Source of the DNA: Linyphia triangularis
Lineage: Eukaryota; Arthropoda; Arachnida; Araneae; Linyphiidae
Direction of reading: 5' to 3'
Assembly: GCA_963978545.1 (NCBI GenBank)
Contig: OZ021732.1
Location: forward strand, 45,580,059 to 45,644,058
DNA: 64,000 nt
The notes under the pieces were generated by a model. It made no database searches and was not told the DNA's origin. It saw only the letters and a program-made list of their open reading frames with translations. Both the position numbers and the translations under genes were made by a program. How positions within the stretch are numbered: position 1 is the first letter of the stretch; every line of letters begins with the position of its first letter. Positions 40,284-51,237 of this stretch are shown piece after piece.

Positions 40284-40860
40284 CCCTTACTAAAAAAAAA
40301 GGTATTTTTAAGGTTTAAACTAGGTATTCAAGGTTTTATTAGGTATTTTTGAGGTTTTAACTAAAAATACCTCATGGAAAAATACCTAACTCAAGGTATT
40401 TTAAGGTATTATTTTTAGAAACCTAAAGAAACCTTCGAAGCTTCAGGTATTTTTAAGGTTTTGGAAAGGTTTGTGATAAAAACCTCCAGATTCTAAAGGT
40501 TTTACTAAGGTATTCAGGTGAATACCTTTTAATACCATGACTAAGGAAGGTATTTTAAGGTTTTTTTTGTAAAACCTAAAGAAACCTGTGAAGCTTTAGG
40601 TATTTTTAAGGTTTTGCAAGGTTTGTGATAAAAACGTCCAGATTCTAGAGGTTTTACTAAGGTATTCAGGTGAATACCTTTTAATACCATGACTAAAGGA
40701 ATGTATTTTAAGGTTTTTCTTTAAAACCTAGAGAAACCTATGAAGCTTATAATGTATTTTTCAGGTTTTGCATGGTTTCTGATAGAACCTCCAGATTTTA
40801 AACGTTTTACTAAGGTATTCAAGTGAATAAGTGAATACCTTTTAATAACATTACTAAAGG
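40284..40860. repeat. Left subterminal repeats of the 8-kb element
   Basis: About three diverged units of roughly 145 bp, each with AGGTATTTTTAAGGTTTT, a GAAACCT.TGAAGCTT phrase, GTGATAAAAACCTCCAGATT, and AGGTATTCAGGTGAATACC (itself palindromic). A further unit is displaced to about 41700-41800 by the AAT tract. Confidence 0.85.
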
Positions 40861-41461
40861 AATAATAATAATAATAATAAATAATAATAATAAATAATAA
40901 TAATAAATAATAATAATAAATAATAATAATAAATGATAAATAATAATAAATAATAATAATAAATAATAATAATAAATAATAATAATAAATAATAATAATA
41001 ATAAATAATAATAAATAATAATAATAAATAATAATAAGTAATAATAAATAATAATAATAAATAATAATAATAATGAATAATAATAAATAATAATAAATAA
41101 TAATAATAAATAATAATAAATAATAATAAATAATAATAAATAATAATAATAAATAATAATAATAAATAATAATAAATAAATAATAAATAAATAATAAATA
41201 AATAATAAATAAATAATAAATAAATAATAATAAATAATAATAATAAATGATAATAATAAATAATAATAATAAATAATAATAATAAATAATAATAAATAAA
41301 TAATAATAAATAAATAATAATAAATAAATAATAATAAATAATAATAATAAATAATAATAATAAATAATAATAATAAATAATAATAATAAATAATAATAAT
41401 AAATAATAATAATAAATAATAATAATTAATAATAATAATTAATAATAAATAATAATAAATT
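40861..41461. repeat. (AAT)n / AATAAATAAT microsatellite
   Basis: About 600 bp of ATAATAATAAAT-type repeat splitting the left subterminal repeat array. Any long open frame here is composed of I, Y and L only and is an artefact of the repeat. Confidence 0.95.
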
Positions 41462-41807
41462 AAAAAAAAAAAAAAAACTTTTAATTTCACACAAAATGCA
41501 TATTGTTTTAAATTAGAACAGTAAATTGTAAAATGCATTCCGCATTTAATTTTTTTTTTTTTTTTTTTTTTTTAAAGTACATGATAAATTATAATTTGAA
41601 AAATGATTTAATTTTTTTGCATGAGGAATGAAACAAAAGCAAAATCAGTATTCAAGTGCATAAGAAAAAAATCAAAACACTTAAATTAATTGGTTTAATT
41701 TTTAGAAACCTAAAAACACCTGTGAAGCTATTAAGTATTTTTAAGGTTTCGCGAGGTTTCTGATAAAAACCTCCAACGTTTAAGGATTTGCAAGATATTT
41801 TAGGGGA

Positions 41808-41855
41808 TGACGTAAGGATTTTGATTGGTCACGTGCTATCACTATCCAATCAAAA
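41808..41855 (+). promoter_or_regulatory. Promoter-like cluster in the 8-kb element
   Basis: TGACGTAA (CRE/ATF-like) at 41808-41815, inverted CCAAT box within TTTTGATTGG at 41819-41828, E-box CACGTG at 41830-41835, and CCAATCAAAA at 41846-41855. The two CCAAT boxes form a perfect 10-bp dyad around the E-box. It lies about 730 bp before the first candidate exon on the plus strand. The sites are seen; their function is inference. Confidence 0.45.
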
Positions 41856-42581
41856 CACGAGTGTCCTCTGCCTTCATCCTGTTCCAGACCAGACGAGTTA
41901 TGAAATATAAAATGGCGTAACCTAATAGAACATGACCACGTTGTTGTCATAATTATATGAAGCAACTTTCCATTACCCTGATACAAAGTAAGAAAAGTTT
42001 TGTAATTCGAAAATGTGTACTGTTGTATAAAATTTGCAGCGTACTGGTTGTTTCGATTTTTGTTATTCATTTGATATACTTCATTGAAATGTAGTGTGTA
42101 GAGTTGAACGTAATGCAGATGAATGCTTTTTGTAAAATATAAGACATTAAATCATTTAGATTTCTCCTGTTATTTACTGGCCAATTTGAAGGCTAAAATT
42201 CAAAAAGTTGTGTATTTCAAAAAGTAAACATTACGATATTTATCTGAAATGGAGTAGTTTAAATTCTGGTGATTGATGATTTAATTAGTTGCAAATTTTA
42301 AATTCCAACAATTTTTGCAGGATTGCATTGTATTTTTTTTTATTTTTTGGAGTTAAGTGCTTTTAATCCCTTTGACATCTTGTCCCTTCCTTGTTCAGTA
42401 TCAACCATACAATGCTGTTTCAAGTACAGTTGTTATAAGTTTAGCATTAAAAACATTTATTTTATTTTGGAAAATTATGCTTTTGATGTACAATAAAGAA
42501 ATTTAAATATATTTTTAGGCACTCTTTACTGACTCCCCTCTTGAAGGAACATCCTGACAGAATAGATTTTGTCCATCATCG

Positions 42582-42691
42582 ATGTTGTCTTCAACAACAG
42601 TGGTTAGTAAGGAAAGTTCAAATACTCGCCACTTCCTAATGACGGACGATTTAGTGCTCCAGAAAAACACTGTTCAAAGTCTGTTTCAAAG
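42582..42691 (+). CDS. Candidate first exon of the unrecognised element gene
   Basis: ATG at 42582 opens a frame (MLSSTTVVSKESSNTRHFL then MTDDLVLQKNTVQ) to CAAAG|gtaaaa at 42691, leaving two bases over. The next candidate exon starts with one base, so the phases agree. No homologue recognised; the exon is supported only by open frame, donor and phase. Confidence 0.35.
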
Positions 42692-43063
42692 GTAAAATTC
42701 TTTCAAATTGAAATTGAACATTTTCAGAATTAAATTAGTCGATGTGTCACAAACGTGCCTCCCCTTTTCCCAAAATGAAAAATGCGCTCCCTCTCTCTGA
42801 AAAAAAAAAGCATTTTTAATTTTGGCTGAAAGGGAAAAGCTATACAATTTGTGGTTTCCCTTTCATAATTCCTATGCTAACTTTGTCCTCAGGTCAACAC
42901 CTCAGCTGCAGAATTAAACAGAACAGAAATTATAAATTTGTTTGGAATATTGGCATAATTTACATTTTAAGAATTCAAAGAAAAACCTGTGTCAATATAT
43001 GGAGCTTGAGTTTCTTTTTTTAGCAAGGTTACAAATCAATTGTCCCGTTTGTACATATTGCAG

Positions 43064-43194
43064 TCAATTATTGTTTGCCCAGATGTTTATTTTTAAGAAT
43101 GCAAAAATTAACTATTCTAGTTGCACCACTATTTGTAAAATAGAGGCGGAACTTAAGAGAGGAGGCAGCTTCTCCCCCTATAAAATTTTCAAAG
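43064..43194 (+). CDS. Candidate second exon of the unrecognised element gene
   Basis: Acceptor tattgcag|T at 43064 and a strong donor AAAG|gtaagg at 43194. Open across 43 full codons, including KIEAELKRGGSFSPYKIFK. A nearer-consensus acceptor at 43022-43023 would add CPVCTYC but would not match the phase of the first exon. Confidence 0.38.
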
Positions 43195-44054
43195 GTAAGG
43201 CACAAAAGGGAAATTTCGATAATTAATCACTTGTAACTCATTTTTTAATCAAAAAATAGTTTAATTCGGTGTTTATTATGGAGTTATTTAGATGCTTGAT
43301 GAAACTTGAAATATTTTAGTGGCACTTTATGCGTAGAGAGGTTCCCATATGCATGATTTCTCCTCAGGGACTCATATTAACATTTTTAGGGGTCCAAAAA
43401 CTCAGTTGTAGAGAATCATTTATTACTATAGTTGTCAAATGATATTTAAGTGTTCAGGCACTGCACTTGACGGGGCCTTAAAACTTCAAAATTGTGCCTA
43501 TAATCATCAACGTTGGAATAAATTTTGTAAGGCCCCTGCATGTAAAGATGTTTAACTTGAAAATTTTGAATTTATGTGAAATTTTTTTTGTATTACATTT
43601 TATAAATACTTTGCACTAATCTATTAATTAATCCTATTTAATTATTGAAATGATGAAGCACTTAGGGCCCACACACAATTCAAATATGTTCTATCACCCA
43701 AATTGTTATCAAGAACTGCTTATGACCCCTGGAAATATTTAAGTATAATAACTTATTACAAATCCAAATTGAAAAACTTGCTTTAAATTAAAAAAAAAAA
43801 AAAAAAATGTATGTCGAGTATGGTGAAGATGCCAATTGTTTTTTCGTCCCTGTCTTGGCAGTTTTATACAGAGAAATACCATTTTCTCTCCAAATTTTAA
43901 ATTCATTTATTCATTTTTTAACTTTTTTTTTGGAAACCTTACAACTATAATCGGAAAAGAGGTTGTTGAATTAAGACTTTCGTATTACACATGACTTTGC
44001 AATAAATTAAAAAAGGATATCACGACTATCACATTAATATACAAAATAAAAAAA

Positions 44055-44330
44055 GGGGTCCCGGTAGCCTAATGAATTATGACTTCGAGTTTGTGATGGA
44101 AGACTCGCAAGTTCGGTCTGGCCTCACCGAATAACGGTGTGTATATTAATGAGGGCTAGTGAACATAAATCCATTGTAACCTCTATACTCTATTGCTTTT
44201 GTGTTGAGATTAAGGTGAGAAGTGCTCACTCAGATATTTACTTCATTATTTGATCAGAGGTCATTGTAGCAGAAATAGGTGACCGGAATAGATTTCCCAA
44301 ATATTCAAACAAAAATATAAATATATATGA
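44055..44330 (+). mobile_element. tRNA-derived SINE-like element
   Basis: The head resembles a tRNA gene: an A-box-like GTAGCCTAATGAA at 44064-44076 and a B-box-like AAGTTCGGTCTGG at 44109-44121, with a CCGGTAGCC / CACCGAA framing. The body runs to about 44330 in AT-rich sequence. An A-run precedes the head. The 3' end and target duplication are not certain. Confidence 0.55.
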
Positions 44331-44697
44331 TGCAATTGTCAAATTAAAGGTATTATTGTTGTTCTACAACTTGTAAGAATTTAATTAGAAATATTATATA
44401 ACGAATACACCCTGAGCCTGATGCAAATACTCGTAAGAAATATGCTGATAAATTATTCAACGGAGGAAGGACTATTTATAAAAAAAATTGTGATTGTGAT
44501 AGACATACATTTGTTCTTTTTGTATTCCTTTTGTAATATTTTTTGTTACCTCGCAAATTCTGAAAACTAGATATCTGCTCTCTGACTGACAAAAAAATGT
44601 ATATTAATAAATAAACATTCTATGTGGAACACTTCAAAATAACAATGAAAATCATTGCTCTTTAACTCATGCCCTGTATCTGTACTTGTCTCTGGAG

Positions 44698-44787
44698 AAA
44701 TCGGTGATGCAATTGCCCAGGCCACAGGAGACAAGTTTGGAATGTTTTATGTGCAGAAAAAATGGCAGCAAAGAAATTATCTGTTGA
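44698..44787 (+). CDS. Possible internal exon of the unrecognised element gene
   Basis: After a weak acceptor (ctctggag) the phase expected from exon two gives IGDAIAQATGDKFGMFYVQK then KWQQRNYL, up to a weak donor gttgat. This is the only frame seen between 43.2 and 46.5 kb that looks protein-like, but both splice sites are poor. Boundaries are approximate. Confidence 0.2.
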   Translation, partial: KSVMQLPRPQETSLECFMCRKNGSKEIIC

Positions 44788-45266
44788 TTATACTTGATTT
44801 CTTAAATTTAAATTTATTTGTATTCTGTTTTGCTTCTACTAAAATTATTGTTACATTATTGTGACATACCTAGTTTTATCATTGTACATTGTTGTCTCTG
44901 TATTATTCCGATTGTCTGTGGACCCAGACGAATGGTCCTTTTCAGGGCCGAAGTCTGACAACTCTCCTTGACTTACTGACTATTTAATGCTTGTTTTAAA
45001 AGAAAATTTCCCTGCCCATTTATTTTTCAAGATATTATTTTGAATCTGTGATAATTTCATATCTTTTTGAATATTTTAGTTTTTCATGAGTACCTACTTG
45101 CTTGTTCTAAAAAATGTTTGGAGCAATTTAAATACCCTATTCCTATGCATTAATTTTAAGTATTTAGAGGATATGCAACTATTCCTTCCTCTCATTATTA
45201 TTTTTAGGGATTTATTTGGACTTCACTCTCCAATTTTGTTATATTACTACCTGCATGAACTCCCAT

Positions 45267-46142
45267 TGTCAGGGACAAGGTTGCAACCCCCTCCCCCATC
45301 GTTACATAAAACAATTTAATGTACCTTTTCCCCTGTTTATTCACATATCCAAAAATATTTATATATCCCGGACCCCCAATTCCCCATCGATATCACCCCT
45401 CCAAAATTAATTTCCCCATCAATACAGTCATTCCAAAATCCAATTTTCCTTTAATACTGCTATTCCAAAATCTATTTCCCTATCAATACCCTCCCTCCAA
45501 AATTCATTTTTCCTTCAATACTGCTATTCTAAAATTTATTTCCTTATTAATACCACCATTCCCAAATCTATCTGTGTAAGAAAACAATTGCATCTTATAA
45601 TGCAGTGTTCCCAGGTGGTCACCATCCAAAGGACTGACCGCTCACGATGATGCTTAACTTCGGTGATAGAACAAGACCGGTGTGTTCATCTCGGTATGAA
45701 ACCATACAAACACAAATAAAGCTGAAGACCTCTCGCTACCCCAGTGGTGGCACCCTCCAAGATTTGAAAACTATGTTATAAGATGCAATGGTTTTCTTAC
45801 ACAGATAGATTTGGGAATGGTGGTATTGATGGGGAAATAAATTTTGGAGGGAGGATAATAATAGGGAAATATATTTTGGAATAGCAGTATTGAAGGAAAA
45901 ATGAATTTTGGAGGGAGGGTATTGATAGGGAAATAGATTTTGGAATAGCAGTATTAAAGGAAAATTGGATTTTGGAATGACTGTATTGATGGGGAAATTA
46001 ATTTTGGAGGGGTGATATCGATGGGGAATCGGGGGTCCGGGATATATAAATATTTTTAGATATGTGAATAAACAGGGAAAAAGGTATATTAAATTGTTTT
46101 ATGTAACGATGGGGGGAAGGGGTTGCAACCTTGTCCCTGACA
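45267..46142. repeat. Long foldback: 330-360 bp inverted arms
   Basis: The left arm 45267-45600 (from TGTCAGGGACAAGG) is complementary to the right arm 45777-46142 (to CCTTGTCCCTGACA) with few mismatches and small indels. The arms consist of degenerate units of about 40 bp (AATTTATTTCCC.ATCAATAC, CCATTCC). The loop 45601-45776 carries a 5S rRNA-like sequence. A transcript could form a very long hairpin. Confidence 0.9.
45601..45710 (-). ncRNA. 5S rRNA-like sequence in the foldback loop
   Basis: Read on the minus strand it shows CATACC near the 5' side, then TCACCGAAGTTAAGCATC (box A region of 5S genes), GCGGTCAGT, TTTGGATGGTGACCACC and TGGGAACACTG (box C region). The order and spacing match 5S rRNA, but many positions differ from any functional 5S I know, so it is a derived copy (5S-derived SINE or pseudogene). 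Internal RNA polymerase III promoter elements could still be partly active. Confidence 0.7.
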
Positions 46143-46515
46143 TATAAATTTTCACACCGGAAATTGTATTATTATACTTAACCAATTATGAAGTGAAATA
46201 TAAAAGGCACATATTATTTTAAGAACTTTTGCTAGCTTCTCTTGATGGTGAGAAAGTAATCTTTCTTTATGAGTTCTTAGATAGGTTGGAATATTGGAAG
46301 AGTGTGACAGGGTTTTTGATTTTGAAAAAAAAAATTATGATTTTATCGTTTGTTTCTGATTTCGAAACAAATCACATATGCCCTGGCTAAAAATATCAAA
46401 CTATTATTATGAGGATTTAAAATTGTTATTCATATTAAATAGAAATTTCAAATTGACGCTTTGATCTGAACGAGCGTAGTTGATTGTTTTCCCATAAAAT
46501 ATTTCTTTAGTGCAG

Positions 46516-46682
46516 GTCTTGGAGAAAATTGAGAATTCGTTCACATTATGTGTTTGATAATGCAAAAAAAGTCAATGTTTCAAGAACTGATCTCACTAAT
46601 ATCGAGGAACTACTTCCTCACTTAACTTATGTTACAAAATATTGCACACATTCTGCTATAAAAAAAATTAAATATTCAGAAG
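46516..46682 (+). CDS. Candidate penultimate exon of the unrecognised element gene
   Basis: Good acceptor ttagtgcag (ends 46515) and donor GAAG|gtaaaa (46682). It is open in one frame through 55 codons with hydrophilic, lysine-rich sequence including KKVNVSRTDLTNIEELLPHL and YCTHSAIKKIKYSE. The single leftover base joins in phase with the next exon. No family recognised. Confidence 0.5.
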
Positions 46683-47181
46683 GTAAAATAAACACTTGAG
46701 TATATTTTAAAATCCAGAAATAGAAATGTAAGAATATACATATAGATACAATCATGATTTTCAATGGGTATTCAAGTTTTCAGAGTAATCTTTTAAATGT
46801 GTTCAGGGTTGTTTAAAAAATATAAAATTAAAGGCTAATATTAAAAATTAATTCTGATTATCGCTTATTTCTTGGTATTTTCTCAAATGAATTGTTAAAT
46901 TAGTACCCTTCGTGTTGTTAAATTAGTAGTTATACTCTTCATAATTTGATTTACTACCTGTGTTAATATATGGGGAGCTGTTAAACAAATACGGACTTGA
47001 CGCCTAGTTAGTTTCTTATAGAAATCAAAATAAGCATTATTTTGTACTACTTTTAGAGCCGCTTTGAAATGAAAATATTTCGGAGGCAAATAAAGACGGG
47101 TTGAATTTTGTAGCCTCCGAATAACTTGTTCTTTTGAATATGTATTGTATGCCTCATTTTATAGCAATTTTATATTTTTAG

Positions 47182-47387
47182 GGCTTTTTAACAAGTATCA
47201 TCTGAAGTTTCTTGGGGTGATCGGTACGGTAAACCATGTCTATTCTTATACAAGATACAGGTGGAAGATCCAGACAGGACAGCCTCAATCTGGAAATTCT
47301 TGCAAATTCACGCCGAAAACAAAGTTGCAGAGAAAAGAAGAAAAAAATTTAAAACAAACAGACTCAAGGCCCAACAGGGTTGGTTGA
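47182..47387 (+). CDS. Candidate last exon of the unrecognised element gene
   Basis: Acceptor tatttttag (ends 47181). The first two bases complete a Gly codon with the preceding exon, then LFNKYHLKFLGVIGTVNHVY, a basic C-terminal tail (KTKLQRKEEKNLKQ) and TGA at 47385-47387. The open frame, agreement of splice phase and position just inside the right subterminal repeats suggest the 3' end of the element's own gene. Function unknown. Confidence 0.5.
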
Positions 47388-47689
47388 GTAAAAAATACAT
47401 ATCCTAAAAATGATTATCCTAATGTAAAATAGTGTTAAGTACATAAATAAAAATTATGTGTATGATAATTGTGTCAAAGTTATTGGTTCTCTTTTATATA
47501 CAGTAAAATAGAATGTAATACTTTTCCTAGGTTTTATTAGATTTCTAAAAATTCCTTTTGAGGTCTATTAAAATATGTTTTTAAAAAATATTGTGGAAAT
47601 TTTGTCAAAAAAAACTTCTACATATTTTAAAATTATTTGTGGTTTACCTTTTAGGTTTATTTTAATGTACTTCATTGACAGATGTTCGA

Positions 47690-48250
47690 GGAAACTGTTT
47701 AGGTAAATACCTTATTGAAAGGTATTCTAGAAAAAACCATTCAGGTTTATATAGAACACCTCCTTAAAAAGTATTCTAAAAAACCGTTTAGGTTTTTATA
47801 AAATACCTTATTAAAAGGTATTCTATTGAAACTGTTAAGGTTTTTATAAAATACCTTGTTGGAAGGTATTCTAGAAAACCGTTTAGGTTTATATAAAATA
47901 CCTTGTTGAAAGGTATTCTAGGAAACCGTTTAGGTTTATATAAAATACCTTGTTGAAAGGTATTCTAGGAAACCGTTTAGGTTTATATAAAATACCTTGT
48001 TGGAAGGTATTCTAGGAAACCGTTTAGGTATATTTAAAATACCTTGTTGAAAGGTATTCTAGGAAACCGTTTAGGTTTACATAAAATACCTTGTTGAAAG
48101 GTATTCTAAGAAACCGTTTAGGTTTATATAAAATAAGTTGGGACAGGTATTATGGAAAACCTGTTTAAGGTTTTAATCTGCACCATTTAGTAGGTAAAAA
48201 TACCTTAATAAAATACCTTAAAAATACCTAATAAATACCTTGAAAAAAAT
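47690..48250. repeat. Right subterminal repeats of the 8-kb element
   Basis: About nine tandem units of around 46 bp with AAGGTATTCTAGGAAACCGT and TTAGGTTTATATAAAATACC, followed by AATACCTTGAAAA motifs up to the terminal inverted repeat. Motifs are shared with the left subterminal array, but the unit length differs. Confidence 0.88.
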
Positions 48251-51128
48251 ACCTTGAAAATACCTTAGGATCTTAGTAAGGGTCCATCCAACCACCCAAC
48301 AAAATATTATACTTAAAAAATAACAAATTTAAAGACTAAGTATTCATCCAACCAACCATCCATCTAATCACCCAAAAAAATACACCTAAAAACTGACAAA
48401 TTTTAAAACTATCAAACTTAAAAACGAACTTAAAATATAAAAAATTATAAAACTAACAAACTTAAAAATTTACACACTTAAGGACTAACACAACTAAAAT
48501 CGAACACAATTAGAAGCTAACAAACTTAACATAAAAAAACTTAAATATAACACCCTAAAACAATAACAAACTTAAATATATTACAATAAAACAATTACAA
48601 ACTTAAACTCTTACAATTTGACCAACCAACCATCCATCGAAACATCCAACAAAATAACACACTTAGAAAATGACAAACTTAAACTCTAACCATTGCACTA
48701 ACCAACCATCCATCCAACCATCCAATAAAATATAATACTAAAAAATAACAAACTTAAACACTAACAGTTCCATCAACCAAACAACTTTACTACGAGCCAT
48801 CAAAATAAATCTCTTTAAAAATAACAAACTTAAACACTAAATATTCATCCAAAAAACCATCCATCCAACCACCCAACAAAAAATAAATTTAAAAACTGAA
48901 AAACTTAAAAACTATCAAACTGATATAATTTCTTTTATTTTAAGTTCGTTTATAACTAACAAACTTAAAAATTTACGCACTTAAGAACCAACACAACTAA
49001 AATTGAAAACATTTAGAAGCTATCAAACTTAACATTAAACAAACTTAAATATAATACACTAAAACAATAACAAACTTAAACTCTAACAACTCCACCAACC
49101 AACCATCCATCAAGCCATCCAACAAAAAAACCTATTTAAAAATATTAAACTTAAACACTAACAGTTCCACAAATACACCAACGTTCCTACCACCCAACAA
49201 AATATTACACTTAAAAAATAAAAAACTTAAACAATAACTATTCCTCCAAATAACCATAAATCCAAATACCCAACAAAATAACATACTTAGAAAATAACAA
49301 ACCTAATATCTAACTATTCCTCTAACCAACCATCCATCCAACCACCCAACAAAAAATAAACTTCAAAACTGACAAACATAAAAACTATCAAACTTAAAAT
49401 TTAACTTAAAATACAACAAATTATAAAAATAACAAACTTATAACATTGCAATAATAACAACTAACACAATTAAAATCTAACAAATTTCGAAGTTAAATAA
49501 CTTAACCTTAAACATACTTAAATATATAAAAAAAAAAATGACTATCTAAAATTCTAATAATTCCACCAAATAACCATCCATCCAACCACCGACAAATAAC
49601 ACACTAAAAACAACAACAAATTTAAACCCAAACAACTCCACCAACCAACCATCCATCCAAACACCTAATAAAATAACAAACAAAGAATTACAGACTTTAA
49701 CTCTAAAAATTCCACCAAACAACTAAACTTCCAACCCCCCAACAAAATAACACAAATAAAAAATCATAAATTTAAAAACTAACTATTCCACTAAACTTCC
49801 ATCCAAAAACACAACAAATATTACGCTTTTAAAAACTGACAAACTTAAAAACTATCAAACCTAAAAATAAACTTAAAATAACAAATTATAAAGCTAACAA
49901 ACTTAAAAATTTACATTTTTAAGAACTGAAACAACTTAAATCGAACATATTTAGAAGCTAACCAACTTCACAATAACACACTTAGAAAATAACAAACTTA
50001 AACACTAACTATTCTGCCAACCAAATATCCATCCAACCAACCAGAAAAATAACACACTTAAAAATAACAAACATAAACACTAACTATTCCTCCAACCAAC
50101 CACCCAACCAAAATTACACTCAAATCTGACAAACTTTAAAATTTTCAAACCGAAAAAAGAATTTAAAATATAACAAATTATAAAACTAACAAACTTAAAA
50201 ATTTACACACTAAAGAACTAACACAACTAAAATAGAGCACCATTTAGAAGCTACCAAACTTAACATTAAACACACTTAATGATAACAAACTAAAAAATAA
50301 CAAACTAAAACTCATACAATTCCACCAACCAACCTTCCATCCCAATACACAACAAAATAACACAACTAAAAAATAACAAAATTAAATACGAACTATTCCT
50401 CCAACCAATCATCCATCCAACCACCCAATAAAATAACACACTTAAAAAATAACAGACTTAAACACTAAAAGTTTCACCAACCAACCCACCTGATTACTAC
50501 CCATCAAAATAACACACTTAAAAAATAACAGTTTTAAAATCTAAAACTATTCCACCAACCAACCAGCTATCCAACCACCCAACAAAAAATACACTTAAAA
50601 ACTATCATACCTAAAAACGAACTTAAAATATAACAAATTATCAAGCGAATAAACTTAAAAATTTACGCACTTAATAACCAACAAAACTAAAATTGGACAC
50701 ATTTAGAAGCTAACAAACTTAACATTAACAATACTTAAATATAACTCACTGAAACAATAACAAACTTAAACTCTAATAATTTCACCAACCAACCAAACTT
50801 CCTACCACCTAACAAAATAACTAACGTAAAAAATAATAAACTTAAGCGCTAACTATTAATCCAACAAACCATCCAACCAACCACCCAACAAAAAATACAC
50901 TTAAAAACTGACAAACTTAAAAATTATCAAACTTAAAAACTATCAAACTTAAAATTAAACTTAAAATATAACAAATTATAAAACTAACAAACTTAATAAT
51001 TTACGCACTTAATAGCCAACACAACTAAAATCGAACACATTTAGAGGCTAACAAACCTAATATTCAACATACTTATAATAACACACTAAAAAAATCACAT
51101 ATTTAAACTCTAACCATTCCACCAACCA

Positions 51129-51237
51129 CCCTAATAGAACACATCCTCCCAGGGAGGTCCCTGGGAAGTCATTCGTAGTCCCGGGGATGACTGGGGACTT
51201 TCTAGGGAAATTCCTTGGAGGATGTTTGCTATTAGGG
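51129..51237. mobile_element. 109-bp palindromic MITE in satellite, copy 2
   Basis: Same length, termini and flanks as the copy at 38140-38248, with only a handful of differences. Confidence 0.8.

Larger units (their letters stand above)
40284..48282 (+). mobile_element. 8.0-kb unclassified inverted-terminal element inserted in the satellite
   Basis: Perfect 10-bp inverted termini CCCTTACTAA (40284-40293) and TTAGTAAGGG (48273-48282). The flanks are TC on both sides (or a 3-bp TCC, depending on where the ends are cut). The homologous satellite unit at 37440-37480 reads straight through, CCAACTATCCATCCAACC, giving an empty site. Both ends carry repeated AAGGTATTTT/AAGGTTT motifs. Inside are an AAT microsatellite, a promoter-like cluster, exons of an unrecognised gene, a tRNA-type SINE and a long foldback with a 5S-like loop. 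I do not recognise a known transposase, so the class is open. Confidence 0.75.

Noticed and set aside
40819..41538. 239-codon open frame on the minus strand
   Set aside because: It is the translation of the AAT microsatellite (only Y, L, I and F runs); no gene.
45601..45710. Functional 5S rRNA gene
   Set aside because: Too many differences from conserved 5S positions and embedded in a foldback; called 5S-like only.
46895..47089. Minus-strand frame PPKYFHFKAALKVVQN..
   Set aside because: It looks somewhat protein-like but lies in an inferred intron of the element gene, opposite strand, without partner exons; kept only as a note.
40284..48282. Polinton/Maverick or integrated virus
   Set aside because: No polymerase, integrase or capsid-like frames, and the target duplication is 2-3 bp instead of the expected 6.
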